From Guadua angustifolia (Eukaryota > Streptophyta > Magnoliopsida > Poales > Poaceae), in contig CM070514.1 of assembly GCA_036346375.1 (NCBI GenBank), positions 18,752,463 through 18,816,462 on the forward strand: a stretch of 64,000 nt of DNA, read 5' to 3'. A program made the translations under genes and the position numbers. Positions 12,607 through 24,984 of the stretch are shown here, piece after piece (positions within the stretch are counted from its first letter, which is position 1; each line of letters starts with the position of its first letter). Under the pieces are notes generated by a model. It did no database searches, was not told where the DNA came from, and saw nothing but the letters and a program-made list of their open reading frames with translations.

Positions 12607-13390
12607 AGGTTAGACCTCCACATGGTCTTTCACAACCAAATCTTGGTAGACATGTTGAGGGTCTGTGTACTAAATTTTGAAGAAACATGGGGCAAATACC
12701 TACATCTAGTGGAATTCGCTTATAACAACAGCTACCAAGCTAGTATACAAATGGCACCATATAAAGCATTATACGGTAGGAAGTGTAGATCCCCTATTTA
12801 CTGGTATAAAGTTTGAGAAAAATCATTAATAGGCCCTGAGCTGATTCACCAAAATAGTGAAAAGACAAGGCTTATTCAGGAAAGACTAAAAATCATCTAG
12901 AACAGACAAAAGAGCTATGCAGACAAGCATAGATGGGATTAAATTCTAACCTAGCGATTTTGTCTATTTAAAAGTGTCACCTATGCGGGGAGCATACAGA
13001 TTTGGAATTAAAGGAAAGTAAAATCCCCATTATGTTAGACCATTTTGAGTGTTTGAATAGAAAGGTATATCTGCATATCAACTTGAACTACCTTCCCATC
13101 TATCTCGAATCCATAATGTATTCCATATCTCCCAACTCTAAACTTGCATTCGAGAACCATCTCATCTTAGATTTCGATATCCCTCTGCAACCCGATCTTA
13201 CCTATGAAGAGTATCCAATCAAGATCTTAGCCATTGAAGCCCGCAAACTTTGAAGCAAATTCATCCAATTCTGTGAAGTTCAATGGAAGAACCATTTGTT
13301 GAAAGAAGCCACGTGGGAAAAAGAAGACAGCCTACATGAAGCATATCCTCATCTATTTAGTTTGAGTCGGATTTCAAAAATGAAATCCTT
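12607..13390 (+). pseudogene. chromovirus integrase C-terminus and chromodomain remnant
   Basis: The plus strand encodes the end of a Ty3/gypsy integrase (12622-12816: LVDMLRVCVLNFEETWGKY, EFAYNNSYQAS, ALYGRKCRSPI). It continues through a linker (13002-13253, SPNSKLAFENHL, LTYEEYPIKIL) to a chromodomain-like end (13270-13360: CEVQWKNHLL, ATWEKED). A stop after the WYKV codons and other breaks disable it. The N-terminal part of integrase would lie on the far side of the Sirevirus and is not in the window. A PPT follows. Confidence 0.85.
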
Positions 13391-13400
13391 TTTAAGGGGG
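13391..13400 (+). other. polypurine tract before the chromovirus 3' LTR
   Basis: TTTAAGGGGG lies at the end of pol, directly before TAAGATAAAACAACCC. The expected TG of the LTR start appears as TA, a likely G-to-A transition. Confidence 0.7.
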
Positions 13401-14654
13401 TAAGATAAAACAACCCAGAAGATTTGACAAATTAAACAAGATACATAAACAAAATAATCATGTAATTAAATGATTCCTATGATAAGAGTAAACATCATTT
13501 TATTGACAAAACAATATAATACAAGAGAACAAAATTCGTACGATAGGTACAACAAATGAAATACACAAAAAGGAATTCTATAAGAAACCAACTCTATAAC
13601 TATCTCCTAAATGACCTCTGATGTAGATCACCTGCAACCAATAAATTACCATAAAAGCCAAGCAAGATATAGATAAATAATGAATTAGGAGATAAATTAA
13701 ATTACTGTCAAATTCACATGTGATTAGATAATGCTCATTGAGATACCAGACAGTCTAGGGCTAATCGACACCTCTCGCTAATTAGGGTTTCATCATTCGA
13801 CAGTATACAAACCTATCTATAGCCGAGTAAAGGGTAGCCATGCATTAATAGTGCTAAAATATCTCACACAGTAAAAAGATAAGCACTAGCACAATTAAAA
13901 GGAAAAGAACCACAACCAGACCCTCCAATCCATCTCAAACCCCCCACACACACACCACACACACATCCAAGCCAAGTGCAACTAGGAGTAAGCCACTAAG
14001 CCATGCAAGCCAGAAGGCTAAGAGGAATAGCAAGCAGCCAGCCACATCGACATCAACTCCAAACCAACAACACATCACCATCCGCCATCACAGCACATCC
14101 CATTCCCGTCCAAACCACAACATCACCATATGCATACAAATTGATACTTTTGCTAACTTTAGAAATCGAGTATTCAAATGCAGTACATAGGATAGATAAT
14201 AGAAGATTTAGGGATACTAGTGGTTCTAGGAAATGTCCACAACAGGAGAGGCACTATGTGTGCTCGACAAACCATTGTACTCCCCATCGTACAAGAGTTC
14301 ATCGGGTGTCATCATAGCATTGCCATCCTGAATGAACCAAGTAATTGTCATCAACCAATGTAAGGCAAACCGTACTGAAACAACTAGATATCATGCTAGT
14401 TAATTAGGCATCACAATAGAAGGAAAATAGGGGATAAGGTGGAAGGTTAGCTTACATTAGGGTTCGGTGGAGCTGACGGGTGGCAAGATTGGCTAATAGG
14501 AGGCGATGGGAGGCCGTGAGGTTGAGCCAGTAGAAGGTGACAGGAGGCCATGAGTTTCAGCCGACAGGAGACGACATGCGACTAGGAGCTTGAGCTAGTA
14601 GGTGCAGAAGGGCAATCTGGGGACACCGAGCAGCGAAGGTCGTGGCGGTGTGGT
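13401..14654 (+). repeat. chromovirus 3' LTR, piece 1 of 3
   Basis: This U3 portion begins right after the PPT. It is AT-rich, then GC-rich from about 14440, and is interrupted at 14655 by a solo LTR. The last five bases (14650-14654, GTGGT) are the target duplicated by that insertion. Pieces 2 (18221-18666) and 3 (25227-26758) complete an LTR of about 3.2 kb, in the size range of the other chromovirus LTRs here. Confidence 0.65.
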
Positions 14655-15959
14655 TGTAAGATCGATGATGCCAACTAGAGAGGGGTGAATAGATGGTTTT
14701 GAAAATTATCTCTTAAAATATCTTTAGCCAAAACCGAGTTTATATGCAGAAGTGTAAATCAAAATGGTTTTGTCCAATTAAAACCTAAATCATCTAGTCT
14801 CAACTAAGTGCACTAACAACCTAAGTCTATGTAAGGTTTGCAATCCTAGGTTGACAAGCAAATAATTTAATTCTAGAAATATAAATTGCAAGAATGTAAA
14901 TGAGCAATAGAAAACAAACTATAATTGACACACAATCCTTTTGCTATGGTGTTCGAAGACTTGCCGGTCTCCCCTTGAGGTAAGCCCAAACGAATTAGAT
15001 TGGCTCCACAAATTAAGCCAAGCACCTCAATTTCACTAGTGGTAGCTTGTGCCCCCTCTGGGTAGGTGAGCTCCAACATTCACAACTCACTTGGCCTTCT
15101 CACAACCTTCTTGAGAATATTATCGGACCACAACGCTTACAAGTTGCCTAGGTGTCGGCAAACACCAAGTGTTATAGGTCAAGCCTCTTGCTTGATCCTC
15201 ACCAACTGCAACACATGTACAAAGATGCTTAATTCTCCTCTAGATACAACACATGCAACCAGAGACATTCTCTCTTTGATCACAAGGTGCAATCAATGCA
15301 CAATTGAGAGGAGAGGCTTGCACTAGCTCAAAAGAAAGTAAATAGAACACCAAAAATCATCAAACAAGAAACTCTAGCTCAAATGCTTCTCAAATCACTC
15401 AAATATGGCTTTATAAGCTCTAGAGGTTTTGCTCTCAAGTATATGCCTCAAATGGGTGCAGGAGCAGCTGCCAAACCTCCTCTATTCAGCCTCTTATGAA
15501 GCCCCTCAAAGAAAACTAGCCATTAGAATAAAATCAATTGAAAAGGCAAATTCGAACATTCCATTTTATCCAATTCGGACATTCCCAATGGTCAGAAATC
15601 TAAAGGAAAATTAGGATATTCTGAATTCCATAATTTGGACATTCCTAATTCACCAATTCGAATATTTCTAATCCCAAAATTCAAACATTCTAAATCCTAC
15701 AATCCAAAACACATGTTCTACCAAAATGTCCTAAAATCAAATTTAGACATTTTGTTTTACCCAATTCAGATATTCTCACAATACAATACAAAAATAATTG
15801 TAACTTTTTACTCCGATGTCCAATTTGAGTGATCTAAGACTCTATGGAAAGCTTATCAATAGGGTTACAAATTTCACCTATTTTCAATATCTAAGCAACC
15901 ATAGATGTTTCTATAGAATACTAAAACTCCAATAATTACACTCTCTGGAATAAACCTAC

Positions 15960-16375
15960 TACCCAGAAGGGCGGTACTACTGATAGGTCGTAGTACCAGC
16001 CACTACATAGCGATAGTGCCAGAAATCCAAACTCGACAAAAATCCAATCGAACACATGCTATGTGAAATGTACCGGCAACTAGGTAGCGGTACAACCAGA
16101 TTAGCAGTAATACCAACCCATAAATTCGGTAATACCAAAATTCAAATCATAGGAAAACCAAGCAACACATGCTATGGAATATGACTACCTCACACAAGGA
16201 GCGGTTCTACCGACTTGCGGTAGTACTGGCTTCAACACAGCTGTAGTGCTGGCCTAAAGGAATTTCTAAAAAACACATTCTCTAAAAAGTAACTACCGCT
16301 TCCAGAAAGGTGGTACTATCGACTCACGGTAGTACCGGCCTTATAAGGCCGTAGTGCCTGTTCCTATAAAAACAA
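15960..16375. repeat. clustered GGTAGTACCGG / CCGGTACTACC motifs of a Sirevirus LTR
   Basis: At least six copies of variants of GGTAGTAC(C)GGC or GCGGTACTACC occur on both strands. One is the perfect palindrome GGCCTTATAAGGCC at 16337-16350. A similar cluster occurs at 12325-12520 in the other Sirevirus LTR. Palindromic motif arrays of this kind are a known feature of Sirevirus LTRs. Confidence 0.75.
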
Positions 16376-17550
16376 AATGATTTAACAAAGAAATTTTCTC
16401 CAATCCAACACGAAACCAATAAGAACAAATATTGAACCATGTGATGATCAACCAATGATCAAAACAATTTACAAAACACATGTGCAAATTCTAGTCACAT
16501 GCTGCAAAGAGAAATGCATGAGCTTCAATTTATTTATAAAATAGATTCGCAAATATTAGCTCCATACAATGAACAACAACCAAGAAGATCAAATGCATGA
16601 TCCTCAAATATTTGCAAAACACATTCACAACTATCGACACCATGCACAAGAAATAACCAATTAAAGATTGAGCTAGGGTAATCATGATTGAGATATCAAC
16701 GTATGATGAGACTCAAACACCAAGATATGACCCTTCTTAATAGTACGGCAAACTAAACTAGCAATTTTGTCTTCCATCCAAACACCGAGACTAGTAAAAG
16801 ACTAGCAATACATCCTTAACCCCTATACTAGTTAAACCTTTGCCTTACGCATCCACTTGGAGCTTTCACTTGATAGCGATCATCTTCTCTCTAAGTGTGG
16901 GTCCTTATCTTATTCATCAACACATGATGAACTCTCTTGACATGGGATTTTATCTTGATACTCATCAACACATGATGACATCCTTCATCCTGAACATTGA
17001 TTTGATGACCATCAACACATGGCATCATACAAAGTCTTTATCATTCTTGGACTTAACCTATTTCACCAACTCATGGAAGATGTTAGTCCAATATATTTGG
17101 TTGTCCCTAATCATCAAATCATACCATTAACACATAATAGAGAGTCCAGATACTTTTATCTACTTTTTTGATGATTGGTGACAATCCAATTACTACTTAA
17201 TTGAATTTAAATTGATTTGAGTATATTTTAACTACTAAAGCTTCATATACTTAATGGATGTGTCTCAAGGTGAAGATCCTTGATATAAAACATCCTTTTG
17301 TCATTAATCACCAAGGTATACTATTAACACATAATGGATGACCTAGATCTTTTAATATATTCTTTGATGATTGATGACAACTCAATTTGCAAGATAATTG
17401 CATAAGAGTATATTTCAACTACACAAGTTTCATATACTCAATTGATGTGTTTCAAAGTAATGATCCTCAATATATTTGGCAAGAGGAAAGAGATCAATAC
17501 TAATGAAACCATCAAACATAGAGTAAACTCCATTTACATGTAGCCATATA

Positions 17551-17554
17551 TGTA

Positions 17555-17605
<51 letters not shown>

Positions 17606-17606
17606 G
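17551..17606. repeat. TG/TA dinucleotide microsatellite
   Basis: A TGTATGTATG lead is followed by about 17 TG units and then about 7 TA units. The translated Thr/His- or Val/Cys-repeat frames over it are artefacts. Confidence 0.95.
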
Positions 17607-18220
17607 AATTTGGAACAATATGAACATATCCAACTTGAAATTATTTTGGAGTTTATCCTATATTTAAATCATCATGAGTATATTGCAACTACACAAGTTT
17701 CATATGCTCAACAAATTTGTTTCAAAGTAATGGTCAATGATATATGGAATAATGGAAATGGATCAATACTATTGAAACTTCAAGATATAGAATGAACTCC
17801 CCCTAAATATATGCATTCATGTATATATGAAAATAAAAATAATATGCACATCTTATGGTTGAGACTATGGTGGAGTTTGCTCTTTATTTTAAATCCAAAG
17901 CACACATTTAGAAATAATAAAGTTACATCGGATTCATACCTTTGATATTTCCATTTTTCATTGAGATGAGAATAATCAAAATCATACTCAATAAAAGAGT
18001 TAGTCTTATATAAAGATTTGTCATTAATAACATGTATATTATTTTCCAAGGGATGAAACAAGATAGGAAATATTGTGAAATTAGATTCATACCATGGAGT
18101 TTTCCATTTTTCATCCATATGAGACTAATCGCTATTAAGATTAATTAGGAAGTTAGTCTCATAAATATATTTGTCATTAACCACCAAAACCAAGCTAATG
18201 ATGATTGAACTTTTAGTGGT

Positions 18221-18666
18221 CTGGGGGAGCCCCGTGGAGGCCGAGATGAGTGGCCCGGAGAGACAAAGTGGTGGAGGCTGAGGCTTGTGGCATGGGAAGG
18301 TCAGCAGTGGAGGCCTGTTAGGAGGCGGCAGGGTCTAGGGGCGACATTGGCATTGACTAAAAGAGAGAGAGGGAGGGAGGGAGAGGAGAGTGATGGGAAG
18401 GGGGATAAGATCGGTTGGGTCATGTGAGAAGAAAAAATTGATAATAATGTTAGAATAAGGACTAGTATGAGTGGGTAATTAAATAAGAAATTAAATATTG
18501 CTAGCAACCACTATAATGATTAAAAAAGAAAAGCCATACCTAGATCGATGCGTAGCCAAATTAAAATACACTGAATTAAAATATGTTGAATTAAATATAT
18601 CAAGTTAAAATACCCTAAATTAAAATATAGTGTACAAATGTATGTATCTAACTGAAATCATAGAAA
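18221..18666 (+). repeat. chromovirus 3' LTR, piece 2 of 3
   Basis: A GC-rich leader-type sequence (18221-18400) continues the GC-rich end of piece 1 beyond the solo LTR, then turns AT-rich and is cut by the CACTA element at 18667. Assignment rests on position, composition and the TSD on its left edge. Confidence 0.55.
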
Positions 18667-18689
18667 CACTACACCATCCCACACTTTTG

Positions 18690-18985
18690 CCAACACATGG
18701 TACAGTCGGCAAAAGACACCTTCCCCGACACAAAAACTGTCGGCAAAGGTTTAGCCGACAGTACATGAACAGTCGCGGTAGAAGCAGTCGGCTTAGGCTA
18801 AACTGTAAGCAAAGATCTAAGTTTTGCCGACAGCCCAATCTTCTGCCGACAGTTGGTTTTTGCCGACAAGTACAAGCTTTGCCGACAAATGAAATCTTTG
18901 CCGACAAGTAAAGTGTTGGCAAAGATTAACTTTGCCGACAAAACTCAATCTTTGCCGACACTTTACTTGTCGACAAAGGTGCAAG
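18690..18985. repeat. left subterminal TGCCGACA array of the CACTA element
   Basis: About a dozen copies of TTTGCCGACA or its reverse complement TGTCGGCAAA occur, in both orientations. These are the presumed binding sites for the element's TNPA-like protein. Confidence 0.85.
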
Positions 18986-18999
18986 ACACATAACATACA

Positions 19000-19178
19000 A
19001 ATTAAATATGCAATATATATCTGAGAACCAATTCAGCATTGAATTGACATACACACTTGTAACCAATTCCACATTGAACCAATTCCAAATTAAATATGCA
19101 ATATATATACAAATTGAATTGACATACACACTTGTACATGCAAATAGTGCCACTCACATATATAACCATATACATACA
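19000..19178. repeat. CACTA-internal direct repeat, left copy (itself partly tandem)
   Basis: The segment contains two tandem variants of ATTAAATATGCAATATATA...GAATTGACATACACACTTG. The second continues into ACATGCAAATAGTGCCAC and ATATAACCATATAC. A related copy lies at 22081-22190 in the same orientation. The host-gene fragments lie between the two copies. Confidence 0.8.
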
Positions 19179-19293
19179 CATGTCACAGTTCAAATAGTTA
19201 AGTTGCACATCACATAAGTTAAGTTGATACACAATCACCATATACATACACAATCACAGCACACATGACATACAGGGTTTGATAAACATAGAC

Positions 19294-19469
19294 CCATCAT
19301 TGACAAAATTCCAGGCAACCTGAGCAAGTGCATTTTGAGCAACCTTGAATTTTCTTATTGCTTCAACCAAGGGCTTGTAAGGATGGTACACATTCAGGTC
19401 AAAACCAAGTGTTGTAAGTACAATTCGCTCCCCAAGTAAAATGAGTTCTTTTTGTTGATCATATACTTC
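19294..19469 (-). pseudogene. captured cyclin-T exon (cyclin box, downstream exon)
   Basis: The minus-strand 176-bp exon starts after the acceptor TTGTGCAG and ends at the donor-like GG|GTCTATG. It is fully open. Its residues run from EVYDQQKELILLGER through TLGFDLNVYHPYKPLVEA to NALAQVAWNFVNDG, a stretch characteristic of plant cyclin-T, the partner of CDK9/CDKC in P-TEFb. The next exon of the gene is absent. It joins in phase 0 with the exon at 20483-20640. It lies inside the CACTA element, so I read it as a transduplicated fragment rather than a gene. Confidence 0.85.
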
Positions 19470-20482
19470 CTGCACAAGACTATAATAGACAATTTGTTCA
19501 AGCACTATTCCCAGTGGACATCACTCTAAAGATGAACTGGTCCAGAGAAAAAAAATTCTACATAGACATGCTTTAGAACTGGGCAAAAAAAGTGCGCAGA
19601 GAAGGAATGCTCTCGTTAAGTTTATGCTAGATATGGTGGAACCTATACAACCCCATGGAATGGACTATAAAAGGAGCATAATTGAGATGAACTATAAATA
19701 CATTTTCAGTATTAGTAAACTGTCCAAGTTCATACAGCAGCTCTCGATTGTTTTCACAAACACCAGCCGAAAATGGAAGCATCCAATGGAACTATTTCAT
19801 GGCCGCCTTCATTTTGTTAGCATTTTTTTACAAGGTATATCAGCATCACAAATAGTTAAGACATCGACATTTGTAGAATTGGCACCTCAGCAGTCAGCAA
19901 AACCAGGACAAAAGTGGATCTTAGAAGACATGCATATACATCACGAAAGTGGACACATGCATACACATCAATAATTAATTTAATCATAGCTAGCCCAGCA
20001 TAATGCATTCATTCACAGCAAAGCACTTTGGATCTACATAAAAGCTATCAGAAGTTATATTTTGTTTACACGTAATTAAAACACTTGCTATATGAATCAA
20101 ATAGGGGATGAGGTCATTACCATATAAAAAAATTAATTACTAAGTGGAAATCTCATTTTCCATTGCATCAGCTAAATTAGAGAATGACAAACTCAAAGGA
20201 TACAAATCCTAGGATAAATTGCTTGAAAAATAGGAAAATAATAAAAAAGATGTTGAGTGCTAATTGTCAAATATATAGCTAATAAACTTCAGCAGGCATT
20301 GACACAGTCAAAACAATTTAAAAGACTGGCATAAAGTGGAAAAAATATCCATTTACGTGACCATAAGCGAGATAGCATGAAAGCGGTCAAGAACCCAATG
20401 GGACTGAACTATGGTGCAAATTTAAACCGATACCACCAAATAGCAACATGCAACAAAAGAATAATTCAGTTCAATCCATTAC

Positions 20483-20640
20483 CCTCTGCTTGATTCTCGA
20501 CGGTGAAGCAGGTCCTTTTCTCGACCGGAAGCAGGATCCTTTTTATGGATAATCTCATAAGAAACCAGGATGACATCCTTCAAAGGCCTAGGTGTTTCTT
20601 CAACTTTTCCAGCCAAGAACATGCAAACAGTGGCGATAGT
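20483..20640 (-). pseudogene. captured cyclin-T exon (upstream exon), frame-broken
   Basis: The minus-strand exon starts after the acceptor CCATACAG and ends at AGG|GTAATG. It reads TIATVCMFLAGKVEETPRPL, then KDVILVSYEIIHKKDP, the cyclin-box stretch just before the exon at 19294-19469. Near the 3' end an imperfect tandem repeat of ~24 bp (GGATCCTGCTTCCGGTCGAG and GGACCTGCTTCACCGTCGAG) shifts the frame before the RIKQ end. Its ~1-kb downstream intron (19470-20482) is retained. This shows DNA-level capture of genomic sequence, not of an mRNA. Confidence 0.85.
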
Positions 20641-20870
20641 CTGTATGGATATTAGATTCAGAATTCATGTGCTATTTCTTAAAAAAGATAAGCATAGCTG
20701 CATAGGACAAAACTTTAGAGTAAATTTAGACCTTGCTATCAAAAGTTTGTGTAATACAAGAAGCATCCAATGTCTTGCATGAGTGCAAATAGGGAAAAAG
20801 ATAAGGATAAAAATTGATTTTGTTGATCAAATGGTATAGAGCACTAAAAGATTATGTCAAGACATCTAAT

Positions 20871-20908
20871 TTAATGACATTAAGTCACTTTAATGACATT
20901 AAGTCACT
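20871..20908. repeat. 19-bp perfect tandem duplication
   Basis: TTAATGACATTAAGTCACT occurs twice in immediate succession within the CACTA cargo region. Confidence 0.9.
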
Positions 20909-21110
20909 TTAACTGCTACCGATGTTCAAAAGATTTGAATATCCGATTACCAACATCAGTCTATGAAATGTGATAGTTGCTCGGAAACAGGTACAAAAAT
21001 TGGATGAAAATTGGTGTTGGTCTTTGTTAAGAGTTAAGACATAAATGACATCAACAAGCGAAATTTACATTCTTGAGCAAACACTCAAACAGTATGCTAC
21101 TAGTACTTAC

Positions 21111-21233
21111 TGTTCTTGTTCTTGGAAGCCTTCCTCCTGATCAAGTAAAAGAAAGCAGATTCTGAAACAATTAACATCAAGACAATGGAATAGGCAACAG
21201 CTGCAGAGATTTTCACTGCACTACTTTTCCTCC
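21111..21233 (-). pseudogene. captured transmembrane exon, receptor-like kinase type
   Basis: A 123-bp open segment on the minus strand is bounded by the acceptor TTTATGCAG and a consensus donor A|GTAAGT. It encodes a short basic stretch, one hydrophobic segment of about 20 residues (ISAAVAYSIVLMLIV, then FFYLI) and a basic RRKASKNKNS tail. That is a single-pass membrane segment plus juxtamembrane start. Exon length and layout fit the second exon of DUF26/cysteine-rich receptor-like kinases, but no kinase or ectodomain is present, so the family is tentative. It seems unrelated to cyclin-T, making the cargo chimeric. Confidence 0.5.
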
Positions 21234-21239
21234 CTGCAT

Positions 21240-24200
21240 AAATCAATCAAGAGAGGTGATCCGCCAATTTTCATCCAATTCAAAGTGTACAAGCAAGAAT
21301 GGCAGAAATAAAAATGCAAACTCAGAAGGCACATAGCTGCCATATGGCACCAGACACCCGTCGAAAATATGGTGAGCCCATAAACAAGCTTTAGTATGAG
21401 CAATCAAAGCATTTTTTTGCTGTCCCCGAAATCATCTACTATCTATAGAACAAAATTTCATTGCACCTTAAGAACAATTAACAAAACTACTTTGCTGAAA
21501 TGGTATCATGAATGACAATGAGACCTAAATTTTAATAAGTCCAAACACTTTCAAGTCCCAAACAAGACTATTACTTTGCAAATGCAGGAGTACATTACTG
21601 ATTAGCAGTTTATTCTATATACTCTTTAGCAGGTATGAATAGAGGAAGAGAAAAGGTCATAAATAAGTTGTCAACAATGAGAGCCTTGTTTTTTAAACAA
21701 AAACCAATTTGGTTTAGATACAGGCTCAATCATACTAATCAATTCTGAAGCATCAGAATTTTAAAGTGTGGATTGCTAATCCAGTGAGGACTAATCTGGA
21801 CAGAGGCTACCAATCAGGTCGATTCAATTTACTAGAAAAAATAGAAACATAAACCATGGATTCCCCAAGCCCCAACAAACGTATAGTGGGATCTAATAAT
21901 ATCTAGCGAGTAATATGATGATGCGACAAAACAAATACATTTAAAGAAATAAAAATGACCAAATTGAACCTCAACGTGAAGAAAATTAACTTGAACAACA
22001 AAAAATAAGCAGATTTCAAACCTCAGCACCACCGACAACATTTAGCCTTCCAACATCACCTCCAGATTAAATATGGTACAAATTAAATATGCAATATATA
22101 CAGAACCAATTCCACATTATCCACCATTGAATTGACATACACACTTTACATGCAAATGGTGCCACACATATATAACCATATACACCATTAAACACTACCA
22201 GTTATTCTTCCACGAATTTAATTAGTAAAATTTTGCAATTACCATAAACTGATTTTTTTAGCAGACTTAATGCATAATTGGTTTGGACGATGAGCTGATA
22301 TATATGGTTCACTGCGAATTATGATCGATATATATCCTGATGGTCAACGGACAACGTGATAACTCAAGGACAGATTGGCTTATGAAAGGAGCAGAGAACA
22401 ACATGCATACACATGACACGGCTAAATGTTTACATGGTGATGTTTCGTATGAACAGTTGGGATCCTTTTCTTTTAAAAAACCGTATATGTCTTATAACAC
22501 TATATCATGCACTACAATCTACATTTCCACAATCTTTTCCTTGTGTATATACACACTAGAAAAACCATCGCAAATGAGTAATGAGAAAGGAAGCGATGGT
22601 AGGAACCATGACAAAATAGCCCAACCCGGCAAGCACGCCTCCACGATGAGAAATGTCAACCTGTTCGGAAGAAGCAAAAGTTCGTGGTCCACCACATGTT
22701 GTCTTATTGTGGATGAAATATTATTCCTTTGGATGCTTTGTTAGGCAAATCAGCTATTCAAGAGAGTTTATTCAATGAAAGTATGAACACAAGCATTTGA
22801 AAAGATCATGCCATTTTCTGCTTTCTACTTTTGTGCAAGATGAGAAAATATTCATGCACTCACTATAATGATTCAATTAATAGATATACATAGTAGTAAA
22901 ATTAATTAAGTAAAATTTGTACACATATGCTCCAATAAGCAGTAAACACATTACACCTACCCTCGTAAAGTCGAATCCCAATAATTTAAGAGTAGATTCT
23001 TGCATCAAGAGGTGTAGAAAATAAGAAAAGTGACAATAAGATATGTAAAAGGAACAATGTTTCAAATAGTTGTATCCGAGATTCTTGGCTAAAACTCTGT
23101 TTTTTGAATAAAGGCACAATTGGGGACTTCTGATTAAGATTGTTTGTTGGCCAAGTTATCAAGGTCGACATTTTTGGCCAAGTTTTGCAAAATATAAAAA
23201 TTTTCATAATATTGCTGGAGATAAGGAAAAGGTTTCACAAATCAACTCGGTTCGCAACAAACTAACCAAAACCGACCAATCTCTAATTTATGTTGGTAAG
23301 CAAAGCAAATCGACTATGGTTGTTCAAATCTGAATCTCTCGATTTGAAACTAACCTCTCCCTGCACCAATTCGCATTTGCAAATGTTACCTAAACGAATT
23401 CATTGAGGCTTACATATCGAAGGCAGGGGCGAGGTTAGGCTATTCCATTTACGAGATTCTGTTTTTATGATCCATCATGAGGTATATATATGTACTTGCA
23501 CCCTAATGCATTCTACAAAGTTTGTTAACATATATAAATGATAAAAAATTATTATATATAAATGAGAAGAAAATTATGTATATAGTGCTTAATTTATCAA
23601 TTGAATTCATTAAAAGTATTGAAAACTATATTGCACCTTCCATAGAATGTGGATAGATTTTTGATGTGTGCTCGTTTACGCCTTCTTTTCTACAAACAAA
23701 CAATGACATAAGCAGTATGAAGTTACTAATTAGAAATAATTTCTCACCACTCATATTTACTCTCTTGTAATGAGAGCAATGCAAATACCAGAGCTATTTG
23801 TTATTCCCTTGTCATTTAGCATATATACAATGTTGATGTAATTAAATCCCATATGCTTGTATTAAGTCTCAGACTCTGGAATGGACATGAATATACCTCA
23901 TGAACTCTAGAATATCGAAATTGGCTAGTCAATCACCTTAATAGCCCATTTGGCGGATATTTACAAATCGAAAATTCTTTACATTTTTATTTCTTAGATA
24001 GCACATAAGATCATGAAAGACGATAGAAAGCAGTAAAAAGACTTACCTTTGCTTGGTATGCCTTATGGAATCAGTAAACTGAAAGAACAAGAACTCAACA
24101 TTAGAAGTTTTAACGCTTCGGGGTTTTCAATAGTGATTTTAAATATTCATCACATTACACAATTTCAAATGTTCAGTTGTCCATCGAGGAGGTCAAACAA

Positions 24201-24390
24201 TTTGACAAAATCCAACATGCACCATGCAAGCATATGTCTATCTCGTAAGATATTTGACCCAAGATGGTAGTTGCAGGTAGGGTTTGTAGTTGAAGAGTGA
24301 GAATGTGACAAGAATAATGAGAATAGAAGATAAGGTGATGCATCCGTGACAAGTAATGGATAAGGTGATGCATTACTTTTACAAACATTT
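21240..24390. other. CACTA interior without recognisable genes
   Basis: About 3.1 kb of AT-rich sequence. Apart from the direct repeat copy at 22081-22190 I recognise nothing. A 134-codon open frame on the plus strand (22340-22744) shows no familiar motif and no codon bias and is probably chance. Confidence 0.6.
22081..22190. repeat. CACTA-internal direct repeat, right copy
   Basis: ATTAAATATGCAATATATA, GAATTGACATACACACTT, ACATGCAAATGGTGCCAC and ATATAACCATATACACC match the block at 19000-19178 in order and orientation. Confidence 0.85.
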
Positions 24391-24469
24391 CACTAGTAGA
24401 AGAACAAGCACCCATAGTCATCATAAGCTTGGTCATCGAGAAAAGAAACGTATTTTAGAGAGAGAGAGA

Positions 24470-24960
24470 GAGTAGGCGGATGAAGAGCCTTGAGGCCACA
24501 CCGGATGGACGGAGCGGAGGCACGAGGCGATGGGGCTCGATTTGGGATACTACGGCCGCGGATCTTGGTCGGTAAAGATGCAGACGGCCGCCGAGGCTCG
24601 ACGCCGGATGGACGGTGGCGTGGATGAGGGCGGTGAAGATGCTTTCGCCTGACGGTCGTCGGGGTGAAGATGTGCTTAGCGGTAGCGGTGGGGGCAAGAC
24701 GAGGCGAAAGCACCGGGCGGCGGCCGGGGCAAGACGAGGCGATGAGCGCTGGGTATTTGGGCTCGATGCGACCGAGCGCACGGCGGCGGCGGCCTGACGG
24801 TGGTGCGAATTGGGGAATTTTCTTTTCTAGGTTTTATGTGGGCGGGAGCGCTGGGGCGGCTGTGTGAACGATCGAGTCCGTGCGCAAGAGGATAAGGCCC
24901 GCCTGGCGGCCGAAACTTTACTCTCCCGTGCGTTCGCTGTGGCCGCGCCAATCTTTTTGC
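24470..24960. other. GC-rich block near the CACTA right end
   Basis: Strongly GC-rich and open in several frames on both strands, bounded on the left by a GA microsatellite (24456-24472). Composition suggests a first exon or 5' leader, either of the ancestral transposase gene or of another captured gene. No protein family is recognisable. The overlapping Arg/Pro/Ser-rich frames are not supported as genes. Confidence 0.4.
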
Positions 24961-24984
24961 TAGCTTCAATTCCGTACACACCCA

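Larger units (their letters stand above)
14655..18215 (-). mobile_element. 3.56-kb Sirevirus-type solo LTR, TSD GTGGT
   Basis: The plus-strand left edge is TGTAAGATCGATGATGCC followed by GAGAGGGGTGAATAG, matching the PBS-proximal end of the Sirevirus LTR at 6838. The right edge is TTTTA. Perfect GTGGT duplications flank it (14650-14654 and 18216-18220). The terminal CA expected at the right reads TA. The body contains tandem GGTAGTACCGGC-type palindromic repeats (15960-16375) and a TG/TA microsatellite. There is no internal region, hence solo. Confidence 0.75.

Noticed and set aside
12622..13253. Active chromovirus integrase
   Set aside because: Only the C-terminal part is present, with stops, and it is separated from the rest of pol by the Sirevirus.
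17430..17795. Thr/His and Val/Cys repeat proteins
   Set aside because: Translations of a TG/TA microsatellite.
19254..20640. Functional cyclin-T gene
   Set aside because: Only two exons are present, one is frame-shifted, and both lie inside a transposon.
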